Positions 25,754 through 33,941 of a stretch of DNA of 64,000 nt are shown one piece after another. The notes below the pieces were generated by a model, which ran no database searches, was not told where the DNA came from, and was given only the letters and a program-made list of their open reading frames with translations. The position numbers and the translations under genes were made by a program. Numbering within the stretch: the first letter of the stretch is position 1; each line of letters begins with the position of its first letter. This stretch comes from Chryseobacterium oleae. Lineage in GTDB: Bacteria; Bacteroidota; Bacteroidia; Flavobacteriales; Weeksellaceae. The stretch covers positions 372,001 to 436,000 of the forward strand of contig NZ_FOVD01000003.1 in the NCBI RefSeq assembly GCF_900115055.1. The letters are read 5' to 3'.

Positions 25754-25960
25754 TTAACCACAAAAGTCACAAAAGCTTAGAAAACACTTTAGTAATTTTT
25801 AAAGTTAATAGATTGCGCACGGTAAGTACACTAAAGTTCTTATGAAAATCTTTGATTTTCGGCTTCTGTGATCTTATTGTTTTCAGGATGGTAAAACTTT
25901 TAAAACTTAAGTATTCTGAAGTGTTTAACATTAAAAAACTTTTGTGCCTTTTGTGGTTAA
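25754..25960. repeat. Palindromic intergenic element, full copy (inverse of 21806-22008)
   Basis: 207 bp bounded by TTAACCACAAAAGTCACAAA and CTTTTGTGCCTTTTGTGGTT. The central GAAAATCTTTGATTTTC and the flanking GTTCTTAT/TGATCTTATT arms correspond to the other copies. It fills most of the gldI-Spondin_N spacer, which holds nothing else but a terminator. Confidence 0.85.
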
Positions 25961-25980
25961 ATTAATGAATTATTTAAAAC

Positions 25981-26008
25981 AAAAAATCACCCCGTAAAGA
26001 GGTGATTC
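25981..26008 (-). terminator. Terminator of the Spondin_N lipoprotein gene
   Basis: AATCACC, loop, GGTGATT and a T run on the minus strand. Confidence 0.75.
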
Positions 26009-26030
26009 TATATTTTGAGTATTGAAGTAT

Positions 26031-27311
26031 TTATTGAATGGTCACTTTAATCATCTGTGGCAGAGAAGGAAGTGTATTGAATGGATTCGGGTTGGCTAGC
26101 TGCTGTACCGGAAGGCTTTCCGTCTGTGCCGGCTGAGATCCGATATGTGCACCTGGGTAAGAACTTATCAGAGTTCCACTGTCAAAAAGCCCCATGATAG
26201 AAGAGATATCACCTCTTGTCGAGCCGTCTACCCCATTATTGGTGGTTGCTGCAAACCAGTCATTGGATTGTCCGTACATCGTTACCAGTGCAATACGGTC
26301 TCCTTTACGGGCAGAAATGGTTTGGGATACTTTCCCTCCGTTTTTCCCGTCTATTCTGGGCTTTAAAACAGTATTCGCAGGATCTTTAAGAACAAATACT
26401 TCTTTTACACCTGATTTGGTTTTAAGGAAATTCGCCAGAATGTCCGCATTCCCCTGTTGGGAAAGTTCCTTCAGGCCTTGTCCGCGATCATTCTCTCCTG
26501 TTTTAAAAATAGGGCTCTCATTACCGCTGTACACTACGACCAATACTGGTGAAAACGGAGAATTTGGTCCTGTAATTCCGGTAAGATATTGGGTTAAAGC
26601 AGTAACTTTTCCTGTTTCAGCAAGATCTGTCAATCCGTTGGCTGATAATTTACCCGGCGTAAAAATAGGATCTTCTTTTACAAGTGTACTTCCTGAGCTA
26701 TGAGATACCGCCCAGACTCCCGCACTGATAGGCGTTTCATTGGCTGTGCCGCCAGAGGTATTAGTTAATTTTAAAGTGAATTTCGTGCCTCCGTCATGGG
26801 TAAGCTCAGCTTTCAGAAATTGTGAAGCAGGAATGCCTAATGCAATTTCTGAAACATTTAATTGTGGAGATTCTGCTGTTCCCGGAGGAGTAAATGGGGC
26901 TGCAGGAGCCTGATTGACACGTGTCCCGTTATCCCAGAGTCTGATCTGTGAAGACACATTCCCGGTTACCGGATCTCCGTTATCCTGATACAGTTTTATC
27001 CCCGGGTTAGAAGGAGCAAAAAAAAGATCATAGCTCTTTCCGTACATCGCTGCAAAACTTATGGCCTGCCCTTTTCCTGCATAAAAACTAAAAGAAGTGG
27101 ATTCTCCAGGATTAAGAACAGGAGATGACCCCGCATTCTGGAAAGTTCCGAACTGTGATAATGATTTACCTTCAATGATATTTTCTACGGTGATTACGGC
27201 TGATTCATTGACTGCCATTTCTCCATCATCATCAGTGCTGCACGAAGAAAAAGCTAAAACGCTCATTAAAGAAAGCAGACCAAGAGGTCGTTTGAACTTT
27301 ACAAATTGCAT
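26031..27311 (-). CDS. Lipoprotein with two Spondin_N-like domains
   Basis: A 426-residue lipoprotein (lipobox AFSSC, then STDDDG). Two homologous halves each follow the Spondin_N pattern. The first is about 40-260: ITVENIIEGKSLSQFGTF, SFAAMYGKSYDLFFAP, GIKLYQDNG. The second is about 260-426: ALVTMYGQSNDWFAAT, IMGLFDSGT. Spondin_N is a C2-like fold, and bacterial members are surface proteins of unknown role. The acidic tail after the lipobox cysteine may act as a lipoprotein export signal in Bacteroidota. It has its own terminator and appears to be a single-gene unit. Confidence 0.85.
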   Translation of the reverse strand: MQFVKFKRPLGLLSLMSVLAFSSCSTDDDGEMAVNESAVITVENIIEGKSLSQFGTFQNAGSSPVLNPGESTSFSFYAGKGQAISFAAMYGKSYDLFFAPSNPGIKLYQDNGDPVTGNVSSQIRLWDNGTRVNQAPAAPFTPPGTAESPQLNVSEIALGIPASQFLKAELTHDGGTKFTLKLTNTSGGTANETPISAGVWAVSHSSGSTLVKEDPIFTPGKLSANGLTDLAETGKVTALTQYLTGITGPNSPFSPVLVVVYSGNESPIFKTGENDRGQGLKELSQQGNADILANFLKTKSGVKEVFVLKDPANTVLKPRIDGKNGGKVSQTISARKGDRIALVTMYGQSNDWFAATTNNGVDGSTRGDISSIMGLFDSGTLISSYPGAHIGSQPAQTESLPVQQLANPNPFNTLPSLPQMIKVTIQ

Positions 27312-27354
27312 AGTATTCTAAATTTTCTGAAAAATTACCAATATTTAACGAGAA

Positions 27355-27390
27355 AATAAAAAAACCGGCAGAATAAATTTCCGCCGGTCC
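27355..27390 (-). terminator. ilvE terminator
   Basis: ACCGGC and GCCGGT arms with an AT-rich loop, then TTTTTT on the minus strand. Confidence 0.8.
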
Positions 27391-27415
27391 TATATTGAAT
27401 CAAATAATGCTTATA

Positions 27416-28489
27416 TTAAACAGTCTCCAAAACATCTTTTTCAACCACAACTCTCCATCCGAAAGGATCTTCGCTAAGGTTGTTCTGAAGGTCTGTAAGA
27501 TCTTTTTTAAGTAGAGCTGCATAGCTTTCCTCATCAGATAATCTTGGAAGTTCAAGCTTCACACCTTCATGTCCTAAAGCCTGGAATATAGTAGTTACCA
27601 CTGCTGTTCCTACTCCCCAAACTTCTTTCAATGTTCCGTTTTTCTGAGCTTCTACCACAGTTTTCACTGCTACAGGCTCTATTTTCACTTCAATTCCTCT
27701 TTTCTTAGCCAATTGGATGAAGCTGTCTCTTGTTACTCCGTCAAGGATTTTTTCAGAAGTTGGTGGCGTATAGATCGTATCGTTAATTCTTACAAATACG
27801 TTCATGGTTCCACTCTCTTCGAAATATTCGTGGGTAGCATCATCTGTCCAGATGATCTGCTCATATCCTTCTTCGATAGCAAGCTGTGTAGGATAGAAAG
27901 AAGCGGCATAGTTACCTGCTGCTTTAGCTGAACCTACTCCTCCGCTGGCTGCTCTTGAATAATGATCTGAAATTTTTACAGAAACAGGTTCTGAATAATA
28001 GCTTTTCGCCGGTGTTGCCACGATGGCAAACATATATTTATTGGCAACTCTTGCTTTTAATGCTTCTTCCGTAGCAAAAATCAAAGGTCTGATATATAAA
28101 GACATTCCTTCTCCCTGAGGAATCCAGTTTCTGTCGATATCTACCAATGCCTTTAATCCGTCTAAAAACATTTCCTCAGTTACTTCAGGCATGGCCAGAC
28201 GGCTTGCTGATTTATTGATGCGTTCAAAATTCTTTTCTGGCCTGAAAAGGAAAACCTGCCCGTCTTTGTCTTTATAAGCTTTCATACCTTCAAAACAAGC
28301 TTGTCCGTAGTTCACACCCATCATGGCCGGAGTAAATGGTATAGGACCGTAAGGAACCAATTTTACATCACCCCATTTTCCATTTTCATACTCACATATC
28401 ACCATATGGTCAATAAAAGTACTTCCAAATGAAAAATTGTTCGGATCAAAGTCCGAAAGTCTGGAGTTTTCAGTTTTTTGAATTATCAT
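27416..28489 (-). CDS. ilvE: Branched-chain amino acid aminotransferase
   Basis: A 357-residue fold-type IV PLP enzyme. GVNYGQACFEGMKAY, YIRPLIFAT, the PLP-lysine segment VGSAKAAGNYAAS and the cofactor motif EYFEESGTMNVFV match the longer BCAT class (about 350 residues, BCAT2-like). It interconverts Leu/Ile/Val with their 2-oxoacids in the cytoplasm. It is transcribed divergently from mnmD, with perfect -7 boxes for both genes in the 86-base gap. No attenuator is apparent. Confidence 0.95.
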   Translation of the reverse strand: MIIQKTENSRLSDFDPNNFSFGSTFIDHMVICEYENGKWGDVKLVPYGPIPFTPAMMGVNYGQACFEGMKAYKDKDGQVFLFRPEKNFERINKSASRLAMPEVTEEMFLDGLKALVDIDRNWIPQGEGMSLYIRPLIFATEEALKARVANKYMFAIVATPAKSYYSEPVSVKISDHYSRAASGGVGSAKAAGNYAASFYPTQLAIEEGYEQIIWTDDATHEYFEESGTMNVFVRINDTIYTPPTSEKILDGVTRDSFIQLAKKRGIEVKIEPVAVKTVVEAQKNGTLKEVWGVGTAVVTTIFQALGHEGVKLELPRLSDEESYAALLKKDLTDLQNNLSEDPFGWRVVVEKDVLETV

Positions 28490-28514
28490 TTTTAAAAATT
28501 TTTACGATGTTCTA

Positions 28515-28522
28515 CAAATTTA
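28515..28522 (-). promoter_or_regulatory. Promoter -7 box for ilvE
   Basis: TAAATTTG on the minus strand, 26 bases before the ATG. Confidence 0.6.
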
Positions 28523-28553
28523 ACATAATTTTCTAAATATAAAAATTTTGGAG

Positions 28554-28561
28554 TAAATTTG
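28554..28561 (+). promoter_or_regulatory. Promoter -7 box for mnmD
   Basis: TAAATTTG, exact consensus, 13 bases before the TTG start. Confidence 0.55.
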
Positions 28562-28574
28562 ACAAAAAAATAGC

Positions 28575-29294
28575 TTGAAAAGAGAGATTAAAACCACAAA
28601 CGACGGTAGTAAAACATTGTTTATCAATGATTTAAATGAAAACTACCATTCTCATCATGGAGCGCTTCAGGAAGCAGAACATGTGTTTATCAAAAATGGA
28701 TTAAATCAATTAAATGATTGCGAAATTAATATTTTAGAACTCGGTTTTGGAACAGGTTTGAATGTTTTGGTAACAATTAATGAATATTTAAAAACTGACA
28801 AAAATCATGTCATCAACTATTTTTCGCTGGAAAAATACCCCATAAATGAATCTGAAATTAATGATTTGGCCTACTTTGAGCATTTTGATAACCCGGAATT
28901 CAAAAATATTTATCAAAAAATTCATCAGGCTGAATGGGGAAAATCCACAGAAATCATTAGTGGTTTTAATCTAAAAAAGATAGAATGTGACTTCTTTGAC
29001 CTGAAAACCAAAGACTTACCAAAAATCAATCTTGTCTATTTCGACTGTTTCGGAGCGAGAGTACAGCCTGACCTTTGGGAAAAACCTCTGTTTGAAATGG
29101 TTTCCGACAAAATGTCCGTTAACGGTTTGTTAACAACTTACTCTTCTAAAGGAAGCGTCAGAAGAATTCTTCAGGAACTGAATTTTAAAGTAGAGAAGAA
29201 ACAGGGACCACCGGGAAAACGCGAGATGATTAATGCTATCAAAATGGAAGACCCGGAAAACATTGAAAGCCAGGAAGTGAAAGCAAGTCTATAA
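28575..29294 (+). CDS. mnmD: tRNA (mnm5s2U34)-methyltransferase MnmD (MnmC methyltransferase domain)
   Basis: A 239-residue stand-alone methyltransferase of the MnmC N-terminal type. The start KREIKTTNDGSKTLF, NENYHSHHGALQEAEHVFI and the SAM loop ILELGFGTGLN are diagnostic. YFDCFGARVQPDLW and YSSKGSVRRILQE complete the domain. It methylates the nm5 group of wobble uridine to mnm5. There is no fused FAD oxidase domain, as in other Bacteroidota. The start is a TTG: no ATG lies nearby and a -7 box is 13 bases upstream. Confidence 0.92.
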   Translation: MKREIKTTNDGSKTLFINDLNENYHSHHGALQEAEHVFIKNGLNQLNDCEINILELGFGTGLNVLVTINEYLKTDKNHVINYFSLEKYPINESEINDLAYFEHFDNPEFKNIYQKIHQAEWGKSTEIISGFNLKKIECDFFDLKTKDLPKINLVYFDCFGARVQPDLWEKPLFEMVSDKMSVNGLLTTYSSKGSVRRILQELNFKVEKKQGPPGKREMINAIKMEDPENIESQEVKASL

Positions 29295-29372
29295 ACCTAT
29301 AGATAAATTTGCAGATTGCTGTATTGGCCCTTTCCACTTATTTCCTTATTTTAGCTATACAAAATATTATAT

Positions 29373-29789
29373 ATGATTGACAAGATCAACATTAGAGTGT
29401 ATGCGTGTGCAGTAAAAGATAAAAAAGTACTGACCCTGTTTGAAGAATATGCCGGTGAACCTTTAATGAAATTTCCGGGAGGAGGTCTGGAATTCGGAGA
29501 AGGCCTTATAGAATGTCTTCACCGTGAATTTGATGAAGAGCTGAATGTAAAGATAGAAGTGGTGGAACATTTTTATACACAGGAAGACTTCCTGGTATCC
29601 CGTTTCAGAGAAAATGAACAGTTGCTTACCATATATTATATAGTAAACATCACTACCGAAGAAGATTTCCTTATCCTTGATCCGTGTATTGAAAAAACAG
29701 AATGGATTGACATCGATACACCGGACAATCCTTTTCCGCTTCCGATCGACAGAATTGTATTCGATAAACTAAAAGAAAAATTCCTGTAA
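29373..29789 (+). CDS. Nudix hydrolase
   Basis: A 138-residue protein with a complete Nudix box: GGGLEFGEGLIECLHREFDE followed by EL. The Arg-Glu and Glu-Glu metal ligands are all kept. It hydrolyses a nucleoside diphosphate linked to another moiety; the substrate is not predictable. The final TTCCTG codons and stop form the left arm of the terminator hairpin, so the gene end and the terminator overlap. Confidence 0.92.
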   Translation: MIDKINIRVYACAVKDKKVLTLFEEYAGEPLMKFPGGGLEFGEGLIECLHREFDEELNVKIEVVEHFYTQEDFLVSRFRENEQLLTIYYIVNITTEEDFLILDPCIEKTEWIDIDTPDNPFPLPIDRIVFDKLKEKFL

Positions 29790-29808
29790 GCAGCTTACAG
29801 GAATTTTT
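29777..29808. terminator. Bidirectional terminator overlapping the Nudix stop codon
   Basis: AAAATTCCTGTAAGC, one base, then GCTTACAGGAATTTTT, a perfect palindrome serving the convergent Nudix and DUF4294 genes. Confidence 0.85.
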
Positions 29809-29820
29809 ATATGTATTCTT

Positions 29821-30525
29821 TTATTTTCTGACTTTAAAATCATTGGCTCCAGGATAAGGTTGTAAATATCCTGAATTCCAGTTGGACTGCAGCAACGACT
29901 CTATAAACTCGTCTGTTCTGTTCTTGTGCGGATTATACTGGTCTTTCAGATCAATATCTGCCATCTTCCCTTTTACATTCCACCAGAAAGCACTCCATCC
30001 GCCTCTCATTTCTTTAATAATCTCATACACGTTTTTTCCGGTTGCCCTGTTCATCAACTTGGCAAAAACCTGGCCTTCTGTAGTCGTAAGATCTCTAAGC
30101 TGCTTTTCATACTGATCGGCAAGCATATTCTGTCTTTCCTTTACAAATTTTCTTTTGGCTTTGCTGTCCATATCAGTCATATCAGCCTGAATGTCTCTGT
30201 ACTGCTGAAGTGCAGTGACAAACAGTGGATACACCCTGTTCAGCTTTTTATTAAGGAAATAGTAGTAATTTTTATCCAGCTGATTATTAAACCGCGGTTT
30301 ATTGACAAGAATCAACTCATCAAGCACTACTACAGGTTCACCGTTAATTTCATAAACCTTGATCTTTTGACGTTCATCATAATAGTACTTATTACCGAAC
30401 TCATCAGTTTTTAAAGATTCAGCAGGATATTGGTTAAGAGGTTTTGCTACAATAGAATCCTTCTGACCAAAAACACTGACTCCCAAAAAGAAGATAAAAA
30501 GACAGACAATCTTAGTAAAATTCAT
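29821..30525 (-). CDS. DUF4294 family exported protein
   Basis: A 234-residue protein with a signal peptide (MNFTKIVCLFIFFLGVSVFGQ). The RVYPLFVTALQQYRDIQADM region, AKRKFVKERQNMLADQYE and RGGWSAFWWNVKG match DUF4294, a Bacteroidota family of unknown function. Predicted helical and periplasmic. The ATG at 30525 was chosen over 30561 for the signal peptide. It is divergent from the M42 peptidase gene with only 51 bases between the starts, so the promoters overlap. Confidence 0.82.
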   Translation of the reverse strand: MNFTKIVCLFIFFLGVSVFGQKDSIVAKPLNQYPAESLKTDEFGNKYYYDERQKIKVYEINGEPVVVLDELILVNKPRFNNQLDKNYYYFLNKKLNRVYPLFVTALQQYRDIQADMTDMDSKAKRKFVKERQNMLADQYEKQLRDLTTTEGQVFAKLMNRATGKNVYEIIKEMRGGWSAFWWNVKGKMADIDLKDQYNPHKNRTDEFIESLLQSNWNSGYLQPYPGANDFKVRK

Positions 30526-30576
30526 TATTTTTACACTTATAATAACAAAAATTACACGCAAAAATCATTCCCTTTT

Positions 30577-31650
30577 ATGAAATTTGAAAAGAAATCTTTA
30601 AAATTTTTAGAAAATTATCTAAACACTTCTTCGCCAACAGGTTACGAACATAAAGGACAAAAAATCTGGATGGACTACATCAGACCTTATGTAGATAAAA
30701 TTGAAGTGGATCATTATGGAACTTGCTATGGGATAGTGAATCCGGAGGCCGAATTTAAAGTAGTGATTGAAGCTCATGCTGATGAGATCTCATGGTACGT
30801 AAATTACATTACAGATGAAGGATTGATCTATGTAATCCGAAACGGAGGCTCAGATCAGACGATTGCCCCATCAAAAGTCGTTCATATCCATGGTGAAAAC
30901 GGAATTGTAAAAGGAGTCTTCGGATGGCCTGCAATCCATACCAGAACCAACCAAAATGAGCCGGTTCCAAAAATCGAAAATATCTTCATCGACTGTGGTG
31001 CTGTTTCCAAGAAGGAAGTAGAGGAAATGGGAATTTATGTAGGATGCATGATCACTTACCCAGACGAATTCTTTGAAATGAATGACAGATATTTCGTTTG
31101 CAGAGCATTGGACAACAGAATCGGAGGTTTTATGATCGCAGAAGTAGCCAGACTTTTAAAAGAGAATAAGAAAACGATTCCTTTCGGACTGTATATCACC
31201 AATTCCGTACAGGAAGAAGTGGGCTTATATGGAGCAGATATGATCGCCGACACCATTAAACCTAATATCGCCATCGTTACAGACGTGACCCACGATACCA
31301 CTACTCCAATGATCGAGAAGAAAAAAGAAGGTGACCAGAAGTGTGGCGACGGACCTGTGGTTTTCTTTGCACCAAGCGTTCATCATACGATCAGAGAGCT
31401 GATTATTGACACAGCAAAATCTAAGAAGATCCCATTCCAGAGAGCAGCTGCCAGCAGATCTACAGGAACCGACACTGATGCCTTTGCCCACTCTAACGGC
31501 GGGGTACCAAGTGCATTAATTTCCCTACCTTTGCGCTATATGCATACAACGGTGGAAATGGTATCCAAAGAAGATGTAGGCAACGTGATCAAGCTGATCT
31601 ATGAAACGCTTCTGAAGATTAAGCCGGAGATGAAACTGAAGTATCACTAA
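30577..31650 (+). CDS. M42-family metallopeptidase (glutamyl/leucyl aminopeptidase type)
   Basis: A 357-residue cytoplasmic peptidase. Metal-site motifs are AHADEISWYV, the Asp in CRALDNRIGG (bridging), the catalytic and ligand Glu pair in VQEEVGLYGA, the Asp in VTDVTHD and a His in RYMHTTVEM. M42 enzymes are large self-compartmentalised aminopeptidases with two metals that trim peptides. The start at 30577 (MKFEKKSL) was chosen because the frame upstream is not conserved-like and overlaps the divergent gene. rpe follows after a 90-base gap. Confidence 0.9.
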   Translation: MKFEKKSLKFLENYLNTSSPTGYEHKGQKIWMDYIRPYVDKIEVDHYGTCYGIVNPEAEFKVVIEAHADEISWYVNYITDEGLIYVIRNGGSDQTIAPSKVVHIHGENGIVKGVFGWPAIHTRTNQNEPVPKIENIFIDCGAVSKKEVEEMGIYVGCMITYPDEFFEMNDRYFVCRALDNRIGGFMIAEVARLLKENKKTIPFGLYITNSVQEEVGLYGADMIADTIKPNIAIVTDVTHDTTTPMIEKKKEGDQKCGDGPVVFFAPSVHHTIRELIIDTAKSKKIPFQRAAASRSTGTDTDAFAHSNGGVPSALISLPLRYMHTTVEMVSKEDVGNVIKLIYETLLKIKPEMKLKYH

Positions 31651-31671
31651 TAAAGACACCAGATTTCAGAC

Positions 31672-31706
31672 ATCAGATAACAGACTTTAAGAGTCTGACA
31701 TCTGAT
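31672..31706. repeat. Intergenic hairpin with CATCTGA-type repeats
   Basis: Nested arms ATCAGAT-CAGACT and AGTCTG-ATCTGAT between the M42 gene and rpe, continued by further GCATCTGACATCT sequence to 31725. There is no T run, so it is probably not a terminator. Confidence 0.5.
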
Positions 31707-31739
31707 ATCTTGCATCTGACATCTAAAATAAAAGTAAAA

Positions 31740-32390
31740 ATGAAAACGAAGCTTATTGCTCCTTCCCTTTTATCCGCAGACTTCGGGAATCTGCAAAGAG
31801 ACATTGAAATGCTGAACAATTCCCAGGCAGACTGGTTCCACATCGACGTGATGGACGGAAGATTTGTACCCAACATTTCATTTGGTTTTCCGGTCATGAA
31901 AACGGTTCAGCAGCATGCTAAAAAATTCGTGGATGTTCATTTGATGATCGTAGAACCGGATCAATATGTAGATGAATTCATCAATCACGGTGCAGACCTG
32001 ATCTCTGTACACTATGAAGCATGTACGCATCTTCACAGAACGATTCATCATATTCAGAGCAGAGGCGCAAAAGCAGGTGTTGTTCTAAACCCATCCACGC
32101 CGGTATTGATGCTTGAAGATATCATCGCTGATGTAGATCTTGTTCTTTTGATGAGTGTAAATCCGGGATTCGGAGGACAGAAATTCATTGAAAACACGTA
32201 CAAAAAAATTGCGGAAACCAAGGATCTTATCCTGAGCAATAATTCTACAGCTTTAATTGAAATTGATGGCGGAGTTAATCTTGAAAATGCCTCAAAACTA
32301 TTCGAAGCAGGTGCAGACGTACTTGTTGCCGGAAATGCAGTGTTCTCTGCAGAAAGCCCGGAAAGAACTATTGAATTATTAAAAATTTAA
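31740..32390 (+). CDS. rpe: Ribulose-phosphate 3-epimerase
   Basis: A 216-residue TIM barrel. APSLLSADFGNLQRDIEML at the start, WFHIDVMDGRFVPNISFG (metal His and Asp), DVHLMIVEPDQY, LLMSVNPGFGGQKFIE and the C-terminal VDGG-equivalent EIDGGVN are all present. It interconverts ribulose-5-phosphate and xylulose-5-phosphate in the pentose phosphate pathway. The ATG at 31740 matches the family start. Confidence 0.96.
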   Translation: MKTKLIAPSLLSADFGNLQRDIEMLNNSQADWFHIDVMDGRFVPNISFGFPVMKTVQQHAKKFVDVHLMIVEPDQYVDEFINHGADLISVHYEACTHLHRTIHHIQSRGAKAGVVLNPSTPVLMLEDIIADVDLVLLMSVNPGFGGQKFIENTYKKIAETKDLILSNNSTALIEIDGGVNLENASKLFEAGADVLVAGNAVFSAESPERTIELLKI

Positions 32391-32413
32391 AAGTTTTTAA
32401 ACATACTCATACG

Positions 32414-32440
32414 AAAAGGCAGCTGAATCAGCTGCCTTTT
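32414..32440. terminator. Bidirectional terminator between rpe and the DUF4082 gene
   Basis: AAAAGGCAGCTGA and TCAGCTGCCTTTT palindrome. Confidence 0.85.
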
Positions 32441-32462
32441 CTTCTAAAAAAATATAGGGTTA

Positions 32463-33092
32463 TTAGTCTACCTGTTGAAAATTAAAGCTCAGATCTCCTC
32501 CGTTGTAATCCTGCGAGATATTGGTTGGAAAAACCTGGGATGAAGTTGACAGCCATCTGTATTCCAGAAATTTTATATTTCCTGCAGTCACCGGATAGAC
32601 CGCATTGCTGTTATCGGGCTTATTTTTCTTGTACCAGTCATTGGAATTCATTGTAATCATATACTTTTTGTCTTTTTCCAAAGCAAGCGCTTCAACAGCT
32701 TTCGTCAGTAAAGTATTCGATGTCGCTACATTAACAACCTCTGTTCTTAAGACTGTTTTAGAAGTATAATCCCAAATGGTAATTTTCAAGGCTGGATTCA
32801 CATCCGGCAGCTTCACAGTAATGGCATTGATCTTTCCTTTTACACTAGGAGAAAACACAAGCCCGAATTCATAATTCCCGGCATTGACAAAATTGGTGAC
32901 TGTGGTAAATCCTGTAGCTTCATGGTATTTATTTAATGGATTCTCTTCAGCATAAACGATGGGTTGTGGAACAGGTTCATCTTCATCTTTACTGCAGCTT
33001 GCGGTCATCAATATTGAGCTCACAGCTATTGCTTTACATACATTTTTAAGAGATAATGATCTCAAATTGAAAAATACTTCTAAATGTTTCAT
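32463..33092 (-). CDS. DUF4082-like lipoprotein
   Basis: A 209-residue lipoprotein with a long basic N-region and the lipobox LMTASC (about residue 33), then SKDEDEP. The mature domain (VTNFVNAGNYEFGLVFSPSV, INAITVKLPDVNPALKITIWD, MITMNSNDWYKK) is a beta sandwich with the pattern of DUF4082 domains, usually found in secreted carbohydrate-related proteins. No catalytic residues are evident. The start could also be further in; the ATG at 33092 was chosen for a plausible n-region. Confidence 0.72.
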   Translation of the reverse strand: MKHLEVFFNLRSLSLKNVCKAIAVSSILMTASCSKDEDEPVPQPIVYAEENPLNKYHEATGFTTVTNFVNAGNYEFGLVFSPSVKGKINAITVKLPDVNPALKITIWDYTSKTVLRTEVVNVATSNTLLTKAVEALALEKDKKYMITMNSNDWYKKNKPDNSNAVYPVTAGNIKFLEYRWLSTSSQVFPTNISQDYNGGDLSFNFQQVD

Positions 33093-33412
33093 GGGTTTTA
33101 ATTTTAATAATTGATAGGGCAAAGATTAAAATAACCCGAAAGTAAATCATCAGGAAAAACACTTATTGACAGGAGTTATTGCACCGTTTTTTTTGATTAT
33201 TGTGATAAAAAATAAAAAGGCAGCTCTTGCGGGCTGCCTTTCTTCTTGCGGAATTTGAGCTTATGTGGTTATTAGTTTTTTTATTGTAAGACTTTAATGC
33301 TTAAGATTCCCAGTGCTATTACTTATGTAAAAGTCCTAATAAAAACCTATATCACGCATCCGTAGAAATACTGAATTTGAAATTAAGTATTTCTACGTAA
33401 TCCTGAAATTTA
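33093..33412. other. Spacer with terminator and recurrent motif
   Basis: It contains the DUF1772 terminator (33214-33242) and, at 33252-33281, the motif AATTTGAGCTTATGTGGTTA followed by TTAGTTTTTT, which recurs at 37924 and 62101. No gene is seen. Confidence 0.5.
33214..33242 (-). terminator. Terminator of the MNIO operon
   Basis: AAAGGCAGC, loop, GCTGCCTTT followed by T-rich sequence on the minus strand, 170 bases past the DUF1772 stop. Confidence 0.75.
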
Positions 33413-33907
33413 TTATGGCAACTGCCTGTTCCAGATGCACGCACAGACCACTAAAACGATACTTATGACTGAAAACACAGTCCTTACATTGTTTAAAAGA
33501 TTCCACCTGTTTTCAAAACTGTCACGCATCTGCTTCAATGCATCCGCTGTAGATCCGCTGATGTCAAACTTATCCAACATGTCATTTAAGGGAACATTTC
33601 CCACAACCGTTACTCCAAACACGCCTATCAGGTAGGCTGCAGATGCCAACAGAAGAAAAAGAAAGCTTGGCTGTTCTCCTCTGAACAGAAAAGTAGTCAC
33701 AGGAAGCAGCAGAGCAGTCCCCATAAAACTCATGAAAAATACAGGATTAAGAATCTCGCGGTTAATACTCTGCATAGATTTCAGATATTCCGTATCCGAA
33801 AGTTTGCCCAAGCCAAGGACTACAGAGCATGAGTAGGCATAAAAAAGCCCGGCGATCAAAGCCGTAAGCACGGCAGTAATTAGTAAAAATACCGTTGTCA
33901 TTTTCAT
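33413..33907 (-). CDS. DUF1772-type four-helix membrane protein, third gene of the MNIO operon
   Basis: A 164-residue protein with four hydrophobic helices (about 5-25, 57-77, 82-104 and 138-160). ANRP-type features of DUF1772 are seen: SINREILNPVFFMSFMGTALLLP, VTVVGNVPLNDML and a final FENRWNLLNNVRT. It lies 34 bases after the DUF692/MNIO gene, ahead of the only terminator, so the two are co-transcribed. In bufferin-type MNIO clusters a small DoxX-like membrane protein is a common companion; this could be its counterpart, possibly in copper or thiol chemistry at the membrane. That role is inference. Confidence 0.78.
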   Translation of the reverse strand: MKMTTVFLLITAVLTALIAGLFYAYSCSVVLGLGKLSDTEYLKSMQSINREILNPVFFMSFMGTALLLPVTTFLFRGEQPSFLFLLLASAAYLIGVFGVTVVGNVPLNDMLDKFDISGSTADALKQMRDSFENRWNLLNNVRTVFSVISIVLVVCACIWNRQLP

Positions 33908-33941
33908 ATATTTTGATTTGTGATAGATAGCAAAAGAAATC

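Noticed and set aside
30430..30576. An N-terminal extension of the M42 peptidase from 30430
   Set aside because: It would overlap the divergent DUF4294 start and the added residues do not resemble the family; the ATG at 30577 fits.
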